From Hydractinia symbiolongicarpus (Eukaryota; Cnidaria; Hydrozoa; Anthoathecata; Hydractiniidae): a DNA stretch of 64,000 nucleotides. The notes under the pieces are model-generated. The model saw only the letters and a program-made list of their open reading frames with translations, was not told the origin of the DNA and ran no database searches. The stretch is from NCBI RefSeq assembly GCF_029227915.1, contig NC_079886.1, positions 20,436,501-20,500,500 of the forward strand, read 5' to 3'. The translations under genes were made by a program, and so were the position numbers. Below, one piece after another: positions 23,331 to 30,691 of this stretch (positions within the stretch are counted from its first letter, which is position 1; each line of letters starts with the position of its first letter).

Positions 23331-24555
23331 TGTTAATGGTTCGTACGTTGAAAAGTTACAGGAGCCTGGAGTTTTAGATGTAGTTGATCATAATAAGACA
23401 ATACTTGAACCATTTAGTGATTTAGTGGATGGTGCTTTGGTGAACTTACAAGGTGATCTTCATAGTAACACTGATGCTTATTTACAACAGGAAAATGACT
23501 CTGTGGAGCAGGAATTATTAAATACTTTTGATGAATTAGTTGGTGAAAATCCTTCTGAAGATGTATTTGACGAAGCAGTGGAAATGTCTCGTGCAGATCC
23601 AAATGTTGAAAATTCGAAAGTGCTACTAATGGCACCAACTGGTGTAGCTGCTATCAATATAGATGCAACTACTATTCACACAGCATTATGTATCCCAGTT
23701 AGGAATTTTGGAAAAAATCTACCTTCATTGAGTGACAAAAAAAATCTCTTTTACGAGCCAAGTACACAGAATTAAAAGTTATTATAACTGACGAAATATC
23801 AATGGTTTCTAATTATACACTTCTCCATATTCATATGACATTGGTGGAAATTTTTGGTTGTTCCAGTGAAGCTCTTTTTGTAGGCTTAACCGTCGTTGTT
23901 GGTGATTTTTTTCAATTGTCTCCAATTGGTGCTAAACCTGTATATGCACAATACAAAAATACTTGGGAAAATCTTGATCATCTTTGGAATTATTTTGTCA
24001 TTGCAGAGTTGTCACAAGTAATGAGACAAGACGGTGATAATAATTCCATTGATTTGTTAAATCATGTTCGAATTGGTCACTTGGAACCAGAAGATATTGC
24101 CACCTTGAAAAGTCGGTTTATATCTCCAGAAGCCCCCAATTATCGTAATGATGCAACCCACATTTTTGCAGAAAATGCCCCTGTGTGTGATAGAAATTTA
24201 ATCAGGCTTGAAACTGTTTCTAAACCTTTACACCAAATTTGTGCAATTAATATTTTGCCGAAAAATGTATTTCCATAAAAAAAATTGAGGAAATTTTGAA
24301 TTGTAAACAATCAGAAACTGTGGCCTTGCTACAATTTTGAAAATCAAAGTAGATGCCCGTGTCATGTTAACTGTAAACATCGATATTCAGGATAGATTAA
24401 TCAATGGGCAAATTGGTACTATAAAACAAATCCTTACAAATAATGGAAATGTTACCAAAGTTTACATAAAATTTGATGATCCCAAATGGCGTAAAAAAAA
24501 ATAAAAAAATGCCGATCCATTTGCAAGGCAACATTCTGTTGTTCCCATTGAAAAG
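23323..24555 (+). pseudogene. Helitron PIF1-type helicase, internally deleted and 3'-truncated
   Basis: Contains KVLLMAPTGVAAINID (motif Ia), VIITDEISMVSN (Walker B), VVVGDFFQLSPIG (motif III-like), and ELSQVMRQDGD (motif IV-like). After frameshifts come ARVMLTVNIDIQDRLINGQI and SVVPIE. The Walker A loop expected before motif Ia is absent: an acidic linker ending ADPNVEN runs directly into SKVLLMAPTG, so a deletion removed motif I. The C-terminal motifs V and VI are also missing because the coding ends at about 24555 at the junction with the virus-like block. As written it could not bind ATP. Confidence 0.75.
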
Positions 24556-24969
24556 GCGGAAGCCCAGGAGTTAGCATCCGATGAGACTAGTACCACCTGG
24601 GTCAAACATCTGTATATTATAGTAAAGGGTCTCAACAATACCAAGACTACTATGATCAAACCTAACAGGGCCATCAAACTCGATGAGGTATCGCTCACAA
24701 AAAGCGAGGAATATCCAGAGGAAAAGCCTCTACCTGAGGATGGTTTATACTTGTATCTGCTGCAACCCGGGGAAGAGCACGGTGATGCGATACAACATGC
24801 CACTGATGCATGGTGGAGTAGGAAAATGTATAGGTTGGATCGTATAGTAGCAGGTAGTCGCATGCTTTACTATTTGAAAGATGGTCCCGAAAGGAGTTTT
24901 GTCTCGGAAGAGTTGATGCTTATTCCTGAAGATGTTGAAGTGCCTCCAGAATATGTAAAGGATTGGTAG
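24556..24969 (+). CDS. Unrecognised ORF at the edge of the virus-like block
   Basis: Open to a TAG at 24967-24969. It is in the same frame as the truncated helicase just upstream, which may be coincidence, and has an internal ATG at 24652. It is Glu/Pro-rich in the middle (EEYPEEKPLPEDGLYLYLL) and ends with a segment WWSRKMYRLDRIVAG...LYYLKDGPERSFVSEELM that could form a small beta-barrel like the chromo/SH3-like tail of retroviral-type integrases, but this is a weak guess. It converges on the minus-strand KilA-N-like gene, with a 13-bp hairpin between the two stops. Base composition matches the GC-richer block to its right, not the AT-rich Helitron. Confidence 0.45.
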   Translation, partial: AEAQELASDETSTTWVKHLYIIVKGLNNTKTTMIKPNRAIKLDEVSLTKSEEYPEEKPLPEDGLYLYLLQPGEEHGDAIQHATDAWWSRKMYRLDRIVAGSRMLYYLKDGPERSFVSEELMLIPEDVEVPPEYVKDW

Positions 24970-25001
24970 GGCCCATGAGAGATGCCCCCTTGGACCCATA
25001 A

Positions 25002-25035
25002 TTTTTAATACTACCCATGAGAGTAGTATTAAAAA
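25002..25035. terminator. Hairpin between convergent virus-like genes
   Basis: Perfect 13-bp stem TTTTTAATACTAC / GTAGTATTAAAAA with the 8-nt loop CCATGAGA. It lies 33 bases after the stop at 24969 and 14 bases after the minus-strand stop at 25049-25051, so it could end both transcripts. Palindromic transcript ends of this kind are known from mimivirus-type giant viruses; its role here is inferred from position. Confidence 0.6.
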
Positions 25036-25048
25036 AATTAGCGTCTGC

Positions 25049-25750
25049 CTAGTCCCCCAATGCCGGAACACCCAGATCATATAGGTCATCATGTGTAAGG
25101 TCCACAAGACCGAAATGGTTTCTGAAACGCTCCACATGTCCTTCTTCTTCGAACCTATTAAGGGCATGCATGCCGTTGGGGTTGTCGATGACAACAATGT
25201 CCCCCGCCCCCGGGTAGTTGTCACTGAACCATAGCCTCTTTTTGGCAATGTTACGCCTTTGTACACGCGTGCAATTATATGGAAGATGATGTTATTCGTC
25301 GTCATCCTGTGCGCTATGCTTTCGATGAATCATGATAACGTTGTCTTTCCCTATAGCCTGGGCGTGTGGTATGTACCGTTCTTTGAGCCTTGTATTTTCC
25401 TGGGTCTGTACCTCAAGCTCGTCCTTAAGTACCATGAGCTGACTATCCCTGCCGTCTAGATTACCCTCGAGTATGGCGACGGCAATATCCCTGTCCTCGA
25501 GGGCTTGGCGCTGCTTCTCAAGTTCGTCCTGCAGCTTTTTCACGCCTGCCCTTGCAAGCCCCACTGCTTTTAGGCTTTCGAGAACGATGCACCATTTCCA
25601 ATGCTTGATCCAATGTAGGGCCTCATTTAGTGGTGGGTTCCCAACCCCTTCCCCTATAAGATCGGCGCGTGGTGTGGTCTCAATATCTGAAAACATGTGA
25701 CGAATATCAACGAGCCCCAAAAACCTACCAATATCCGCCCTTTTAAACAT
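25049..25750 (-). pseudogene. KilA-N/MSV199-like virus protein with coiled coil, one in-frame stop
   Basis: Starts at ATG 25750 with FKRADIGRFLGLVDIRHMFSD, matching the beginning of MSV199/BRO-type DNA-binding domains. A central segment of about 60 residues (KKLQDELEKQRQALEDRD and on) is a coiled coil. A TAA at 25292-25294 interrupts, but the same frame continues with RVQRRNIAKKRLWFSD, IVVIDNPNGMHALNRFEEEG and LVDLTHDDLYDLGVPALGD to the stop at 25049. That tail resembles C-terminal domains attached to MSV199 proteins in large DNA viruses. N-terminal DNA binding is inferred from family knowledge. No introns. The HNH gene lies 132 bases upstream on the same strand. Confidence 0.6.
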
Positions 25751-25858
25751 GGGTTGGTCCTGGTTGTTGGTTAGGGTTTCAATGGTCTCCGTTTAGAACT
25801 TAACCTGCAGCGACATATTTCTAATATATCGATGAAAGTCAGAGGATTTCACTGTGGT

Positions 25859-25874
25859 CTACCCGCAAGAGTAG
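25859..25874 (-). terminator. Hairpin 8 bases downstream of the HNH gene stop
   Basis: CTACCCgcaaGAGTAG forms a 6-bp stem with one C-A mismatch. Its stem is identical, base for base, to the loop-proximal stem of the hairpin at 25011-25026 (CTACCCatgaGAGTAG), with only the 4-nt loop differing. The repeat of the same small hairpin at a second gene end argues against chance. Confidence 0.5.
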
Positions 25875-25882
25875 TGACAATG

Positions 25883-26636
25883 CTATTCCGTAATGTATCG
25901 ATTGCCTTTTGAGATATTTTCACTCGCCCACATAGGTTGGGTATTGGTGTAATGCAGCCTTTTCGCCACCTCGGCAAGCAATGGGGCATCCCCATTTTCC
26001 CGATATTTATTTGGTATTTTGTGATCAATATGCCACTCCCCATGGTTGTCCCAGGTCATAGCCTCAAAAAACTGGTCCTCAATATGGGCCTGTATTCACA
26101 AGAGCTGAGCTCCTTGTTTCCCTTTTACGGTCCCGGCTAGATGCCCAGAGGGGTCGGGAATGGCACAATATCGCTTTCGTTTTTCATGATGTCAAATGCT
26201 TCCGCCCGCACCGTCCTTGCATATTGATCTTATCCTTCCATGTTTACAACTCTGGCTGCCTTTACACTCTTTACAGTAGGATCTTATCATTTGATGGGGA
26301 CAAATTTGACTTCCGCCACATTCTTTACGCCTTTTCCCCTCCCTTAGATGAGGAAAAATTTGACTTCCGCCGCACTCTTTACAGGTGGATCTCCGCCTTT
26401 GATGTGGTCAAATTTTACTTCCCCTGCAATCTTTACATTGAAATCTCGGTCTTTGATGGAGGCATATTTGACTACCGCCACACTCTTTACAGTGGGATCT
26501 CACCCTTTGATGGGGGCACTTGTTACATTCCCGTGACGCATATCCACATTTTTGTCGGTTGACCTTTCCCTTTAATCCTGAAATTGTCAAAAGATAAAAA
26601 GTGTTTACACTGTGTGCATTTCCTGTTATCCTCCAT
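25883..26636 (-). pseudogene. Giant-virus-type zinc-repeat HNH endonuclease, decayed
   Basis: Starts at ATG 26636 with RKCTQCKHFLSFDNFR, a CxxC pair of the kind opening many large-DNA-virus HNH proteins. A frameshift near 26540 leads into about seven tandem repeats of some 18 residues following Cys-x-His-x-x-x-x-Arg-x-x-Cys-Lys-x-Cys-Gly-Gly-Ser, for example CPHQRVRSHCKECGGSQI. The C-terminal nuclease part reads FFEAMTWDNHGEWHIDHKIP, then RLHYTNTQPMWASENISKGN, the HNH pattern with the metal-binding His pair and the later Asn. TGA codons occupy two expected Cys positions in the repeats, a further Cys is Phe, and another TGA precedes the nuclease domain. From memory this repeat-plus-HNH architecture is characteristic of mimivirus- and phycodnavirus-like genomes. 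It is on the same strand as the ATPase and KilA-N-like genes. Confidence 0.7.
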
Positions 26637-26647
26637 ATTAACTCGTT

Positions 26648-26665
26648 CTTGCCCCTACGGACAAG
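26648..26665 (-). terminator. Hairpin between the ATPase stop and the HNH start
   Basis: CTTGCCC-ctac-GGACAAG forms a 7-bp stem with one C-A mismatch. It sits in the 41-base gap between the ATPase stop (26678-26680) and the HNH ATG (26636), 12 bases downstream of the stop. The position matches the hairpins after the neighbouring genes. Confidence 0.45.
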
Positions 26666-26677
26666 CACGAACTGTGC

Positions 26678-27300
26678 TCAATCCAAAATTTCCCAATTCC
26701 TAGGATGTTGCAATCTTACAAAAAGGCACGCATGCTTAGACTTTTTCAGCTCCGTCCTTATATGATTCCAGTCATCTATCAAGTTCGTCTCTTCATCGAT
26801 CATCCTCATGTCGCATACCATAAAAACAACTGTTTCTTCTGTCTCCGAAGGTTCTTGGCCAAGGCGGTACACGATTGGGTTAAGAGCCATAAGCTATGCT
26901 TTCTGTGCCTACTAGTGATAGCTAATTCAAGCAGGGGCTGCCTTTTTTTATCGAGATCCTCATTAGCGATCACGTCATCAATAACAAACAACGTGTTCTC
27001 GCCTGCTAGCAACAACGACAATTTCTGAATCCATTCGAAAAGTTGGTCCCTGGGGTCTATCAGGAACACGTAATCATCCCTCCATAATGAGGCTCTCCCC
27101 AAATAAGTACCATTCCACCGCAATGTCGGACATAGAATTATGATATTGTTGAAGTGTCCCCTGTACTCATTTTCGAGGAGGTTCAGTACACGTTGTGTTT
27201 TTCTGCAGCTTGTAGGCCGTGTGGGGGTCATCCACAATATCCATTTTATTTCAATAATTCGACCACTTTCGATCATGTATCCTTGGGTAAAGGGCTGCAC
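26678..27300 (-). pseudogene. Virus-like DNA packaging ATPase (FtsK/HerA, A32-like), P-loop degraded
   Basis: The minus-strand reading has the order expected of a packaging P-loop ATPase: a Walker A position at about 27219-27196 followed by RVLNLLENEYRGHFNNIIIL; a Walker B-like LFVIDDVIANEDLDKKR near residue 110 of the reading; then LAITSRHRKHSLWLLTQS (sensor-like motif with Gln) and NLRRQKKQLFLWY. A frameshift near 26825 leads to a C-terminal helical tail ending at 26678. At the P-loop the three glycine positions are Arg, Ser and Arg, so nucleotide binding would be lost. The family identification rests on motif order and spacing. Neighbours on the same strand and close spacing suggest a viral gene cluster. 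Confidence 0.6.
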
Positions 27301-27328
27301 AGCCCGTACATATTAACACACCTCCATG

Positions 27329-27342
27329 CCTTGTTTACAAGG
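27329..27342 (-). terminator. Hairpin overlapping the stop of the upstream virus-like gene
   Basis: CCTTG-TTTA-CAAGG is a perfect 5-bp stem that includes the stop codon of the gene at 27335-27800. A second palindrome, GGGCTGCACAGCCC (27292-27305), lies between this and the ATPase coding region. The stem is short, so one occurrence alone would mean little; its value is the repeated placement at gene ends in this block. Confidence 0.4.
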
Positions 27343-27800
27343 ACCTTCGATGGCAGAGCTTGGTCCCTCGAGCCTTGTATTTAAAGGGTGGTGGGGTATA
27401 TGTTAATTTGTCCTCTAGGCATCTTAATGCATTGCGGTACCTCTCAACGAGCATTGCCTTATCCGGGCTATCCCCGATAAGGTCGATATATTTGGATATA
27501 ATGTTGCATGTGAGTAGATCATACAGGATGAGGTAATTCTCATTCTGTTGAACACCCCGAATTTCCCTGCTTGATCGCGTATTCATCGAACAGTATCGCT
27601 GCACTCATATACCTGGCTAGTTTAAGACCATCCTCTAGGTCCATCTTGGCTCCAGGCCTGGAAACGCCCAAGGCTTTTTTCCCGCCCATGGCAATTAGAA
27701 TTGTGTACGACATGAGCCTGACTGACTCCCATAAGGCATCGATTAGAAGAAAATAATTTACAAAGAGGTGGCTAGCCACCGCAATGATGAGCTTAACCTG
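27335..27800 (-). pseudogene. Unrecognised virus-like gene upstream of the ATPase, frameshifted and 5'-truncated
   Basis: Two overlapping minus-strand frames read as one protein with a shift near 27560: ALWESVRLMSYTILIAMGG, then KMDLEDGLKLARYMSAAILF, then NENYLILYDLLTCNIIS and ERYRNALRCLEDKL. It looks largely helical with no obvious membrane segment. I do not recognise a family. It shares strand, GC content and tight spacing with the ATPase and HNH genes, which suggests the same origin. The 5' end is probably cut by the B repeat starting at about 27841. Confidence 0.4.
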
Positions 27801-27840
27801 TTAGGTCTTTGGAAATAAGCTAGAGGTTTATGGCAGCCAT

Positions 27841-28243
27841 CTGTCACATTTATTAAAGAAAACCTGTGTTCTTGCTGGGAACCCGAGTTATAAGCCAAAA
27901 CCTGGGTTTTCATATTCATGAAAACCCGGGTTTTTACTTGATTCCCGGGTTTTTGAAAAAAAATTTCCTGCTCAGTGTATTTACTTGATGCGAATCCACG
28001 ACCTTGAAACACAACATTTTTTTCTACCTCGGTGTATATTTTACAGACCACAGAACAAAAACTCAACAAACCACATGGCGTTCGAGTTTTCTTCAACAAA
28101 AGTACATGGTGTTTTAAAAACTGAAAGGCCAATTGTGAAGGACAGCTGAGTTCTGGCGAGATGCCTTCCAAGCAAGATAAAGGAAAAGGATTTCTGTTCA
28201 GACCATATGTTAGGTCGCTTAGTAGAGAAGGTGTTGAGAGTGA
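27841..28243 (+). repeat. Repeat B, right copy
   Basis: Inverted counterpart of 7554-7927, running from CTGTCACATTTATTAAAGAA to the GGTGTTGAGAGTGAAC end. It contains close-spaced ACCCGGGTT palindromes (near 27925 and 27945). It is directly contiguous with repeat A on the right, unlike the left copy which is split by the 6.9-kb insertion. Confidence 0.75.
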
Positions 28244-28740
28244 ACAAGAACCAGCAGGTAGTAGCTAGAAATATTTCATTTAAATTAACATTTATAATAA
28301 GCTGAAAGCTTGTGTCCTATAGCTAAGCTAGCTACCTATAATAGCTAGCTAGCTAGCTTCCCACAACAGCATGCAACCAATACCGGGAATAGACTTGGTT
28401 AGCTATAGCTAGCTATATTAGCAAATTGGGTAGACAATTAGCTAGCATTTCTCAACACTCTCATAAAATTTCTTTTTGCTTGATTTGCATTCACATAAGA
28501 GAGTGCTACTATGATTAAATAGACATGTTACTCTCAGGCAAATCCGATTCAGTAATTTTTATGTATACGTTGCTCATCAGCAAAATAGACTTTAAAGACT
28601 AGGGTTTTAATGTTGGATTTGTTGACAAGTCTGAAATTATTTTGCTGTAATCATAGGGGTAGCTATAGCAACTAAAAAGTAATATTCGTTGTTGGCTAAT
28701 GTTGGTTCATTGGCTCCTGGGCTATGTTCGATATAGGTTG
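28244..28740 (+). repeat. Repeat A, right copy
   Basis: Inverted counterpart of 1-691, rich in GCTAGC. The outer part (AACATTAGCCAAC in the complement) matches the first 60 bases of the window, so homology reaches about 28740. The outer boundary on this side falls just before the tRNA-like sequence at 28773. With repeat B it makes a roughly 900-bp inverted repeat whose partners are about 20 kb apart at their inner edges. Confidence 0.75.
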
Positions 28741-28772
28741 GCTTGTTGGCCAAAATTAGTTAAAACTGTGAT

Positions 28773-28845
28773 GGTGTTATAGCTTAGTGGTTATGACTCT
28801 CGCACCTTGTGTGGGAGAGACCGGGGTTTGATTCCCCTTGGCGGC
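28773..28845 (+). mobile_element. tRNA-like head, probably a SINE
   Basis: The sequence has an A-box TAGCTTAGTGGTTA (28779-28792) and B-box GGGTTTGATTCC (28824-28835), with a possible anticodon stem CTCGC/GTGGG around a 7-nt loop. The base before the would-be anticodon (CTT) is C rather than the invariant U, so it is unlikely to be a functional tRNA. It is followed by unrelated sequence and the hairpin at 28947. Confidence 0.5.
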
Positions 28846-28946
28846 GATTTAATATGGGCAATTGAATGTTACCATAGCCCCGGGTTAAACCCAGCCATGT
28901 GAGGGAAATGCAGGAGATGGCACATCCAACGGCCCACACAGTGGTC

Positions 28947-28994
28947 TGCCACATCCAACGGCCCACACAGTGGTGTGGGCCGTTGGATGTGGCA
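28947..28994. repeat. Perfect 22-bp hairpin
   Basis: Arms 28947-28968 and 28973-28994 are exact reverse complements with a 4-nt loop AGTG. The left arm is also preceded by a direct partial copy (28921-28945) of the same sequence, suggesting a duplication with inversion. It sits just outside the decayed recombinase. A second short stem GCAGATCC/GGATCTGC follows near 29014-29035. Confidence 0.8.
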
Positions 28995-29020
28995 GGGAGT
29001 TGTCTGGTTGAGTGCAGATC

Positions 29021-29950
29021 CTAATTGGATCTGCATAGCTCTGTCCAAACTTTTCTAATACAGGCCATAAAAGATCGATAGGTAAAAATACTAGTAGCGA
29101 ATGAGGCAGAGTCGTGCCAGCATAATGCTTGAAAGTTAGCTGGTACATCAGGCGTAAGAGAAAACGCGTGAGCGACAGCAGCAACTGGGCACAAAGGTGA
29201 AGATGGAATACCCACCAGCGGAACAGTAATAGTACGCTGTCCCAAACTGGATGGTTTTACACCAGCGAACTAGTATCAACAACTGTGAATGGGATAAAAC
29301 AAAATCAGACTTAGTAAAGTTGATGCGAGCATTGAAGGCAGCTGACGATGTAGGTAGTAGGTGAGACTTGCAAAATAGGCCAAAAAAGGACACAAGCAAA
29401 TAGGTCAAAAATGGACACAAGGCAAATAGGCCAAAAATGGACACAAGGCAAATAGGCCAAAAATGGACACAAAGCAAATAGCCCAAAAGGAGGCATGCTT
29501 ACTGGAATTGAGATTTAAACGAGACCTGATACCAAGAAGCAAATTTATGGTAATAGGAGGACGGGGCTGTGGTGGAACACCAAGCATCCGCTTCATACCA
29601 GTCAGAACAGAGGAAAGGACCCAGTTATCAGAGAGTGGATTACGGAACCCCATCTCCCGGTGCAAAAGTACAACAAAATTGAGGTACACACAAACTGACT
29701 GCGAAAGGAGAAAACAGGCAAGGTAGGCAGCGTACATACAGAGACTTGATGTATTAGCAGGAACAATTGGGAGGTGCATGAGTTTACAAAATTTATAATA
29801 TGCAGAGCGATGAGTGCGGTAGCTCTTTTTTGTATTAGCAGAGTAGGTGGCTTCACGAAAAAACAAAACATCAGATAGCAGGCCATGTTTGAAAGAGGCG
29901 AGATCTAGAACAAAAATAATAAAAAAAAAAAAAAAAAACGTCCTAATTTT
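29021..29950 (-). pseudogene. Tyrosine recombinase-like (DIRS/Crypton type) pseudogene
   Basis: The minus-strand reading has a SAM-like N-terminal core-binding domain: TYSANTKKSYRTHRSAYYKF, then MYAAYLACFLLSQSV, HREMGFRNP and LTGMKRMLGVPPQPRPPIT. After a minisatellite (29372-29490) the catalytic part resumes with KSHLLPTSSAAFNARI and ILVRWCKTIQFG, then in another frame RTITVPLVGIPSSPLCPVAA. The Arg-Lys-Ser and Lys-Thr-Ile-Gln-Phe blocks match the start of the phage-integrase-like fold of recombinases abundant in cnidarian genomes. The His-x-x-Arg and the catalytic Tyr region are not visible; the coding breaks off by 29021. At least one frameshift plus the repeat make it inactive. Confidence 0.6.
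29372..29490. repeat. 26-bp minisatellite inside the recombinase
   Basis: About four and a half copies of a 26-base unit, GGCCAAAAATGGACACAAGG followed by CAAATA, with few mismatches. Because 26 is not a multiple of 3, each unit changes reading frame. On the minus strand all frames stay open, giving a repetitive hydrophobic peptide that is an artefact. Confidence 0.8.
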
Positions 29951-30022
29951 GTTCTTCCAGGAAGAACACCACCGCATCGCAGAAAATACTATGCAGAGTG
30001 CTTCTTTGAAGTTGATGTGCAT

Positions 30023-30691
30023 ATGAGCAATGGCCGGGTGATCAACAAGAAGGAAATTCGGCTGAAGAATTGAAGAGGAAAATGAAAACCATGTGCCAAC
30101 TATATCTACTCTGAGGGAAGGGATTCTCGGAGGAACCTTCTAGAAGGAGTAGGGCTGACCCACATTGAGTGGAGTACTAGGATACTCAGTGGGGGTATGT
30201 ACATACTGTGGAATTTAAACACTGATAAACAAGATTTATCAGTCACATATAACTATTTTTTAAAGGAATATCATTTCCACCCATGAAAAAAGATCACTAC
30301 CAGGTATATAACTATATATTTATCTATCTTTAGGTATTTTGAAACTCACAAAGTACATATCGTATTCTCTGATATTACCATCTCCCTACTTATACTTTCA
30401 GATTTATTTGATTTTAAAATTCATTCCTGCCTCTCTAATAGTCCCACATAGCTGCATATATTCGTGGGTAGAGAGGCCGCAAGTCAATACAGAAACAAGA
30501 AAAAAAATTCTCGTTATATTCCCAACTAAAATTTTGAGGTTAATTAATTGACGCGTTGCTATACAATCAGGGAGAATACGGTATACATATTTACACATTT
30601 ATATTTTATATGAAAATCAATTTAGAGGTGACTGAAACAGTATATAACAATGTTATAACATTGCCGAAAAAGATTTATTTGTTATTTGCAG
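30023..30691. other. No gene recognised before the HECT-like gene
   Basis: AT-rich DNA with short open stretches on both strands (30339-30551, 30404-30598) that lack recognisable content. Whether the HECT-like gene's first exon lies here cannot be told. Confidence 0.4.

Larger units (their letters stand above)
14041..24555 (+). mobile_element. Helitron, decayed, with three nested insertions
   Basis: Plus-strand pieces appear in the usual Helitron protein order: a viral-DUB-like N-terminal segment (14362-14889), a Cys-rich/DUF6570-like region (19763-20942), a HUH Rep domain (21734-22983 and on to 23330) and a PIF1-type helicase (23323-24555). Removing the transposon at 14890-19758 (one TGTT kept) and the MITE at 20980-21729 (one TTAA kept) reconnects the coding sequence. 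The helicase is cut at about 24555 where the virus-like block begins, so the 3' terminal hairpin and CTRR end are missing. Many stops and frameshifts show it is inactive. A short Arg/Lys-rich coding segment at 14041-14190 before a GTAAGT donor may be its first exon. Confidence 0.7.

Noticed and set aside
23414-23638. Minus-strand ORF opposite the helicase, and similar antisense ORFs elsewhere
   Set aside because: They shadow genes on the other strand and show no motif of their own.
24556-24969. Continuation of the PIF1 helicase into the following ORF
   Set aside because: The frame is shared but the helicase C-terminal motifs are absent and base composition changes at about 24555; a junction is more likely.
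29405-29496. Repetitive hydrophobic peptide resembling a multi-pass membrane protein
   Set aside because: It is the translation of the 26-bp minisatellite in successive frames.
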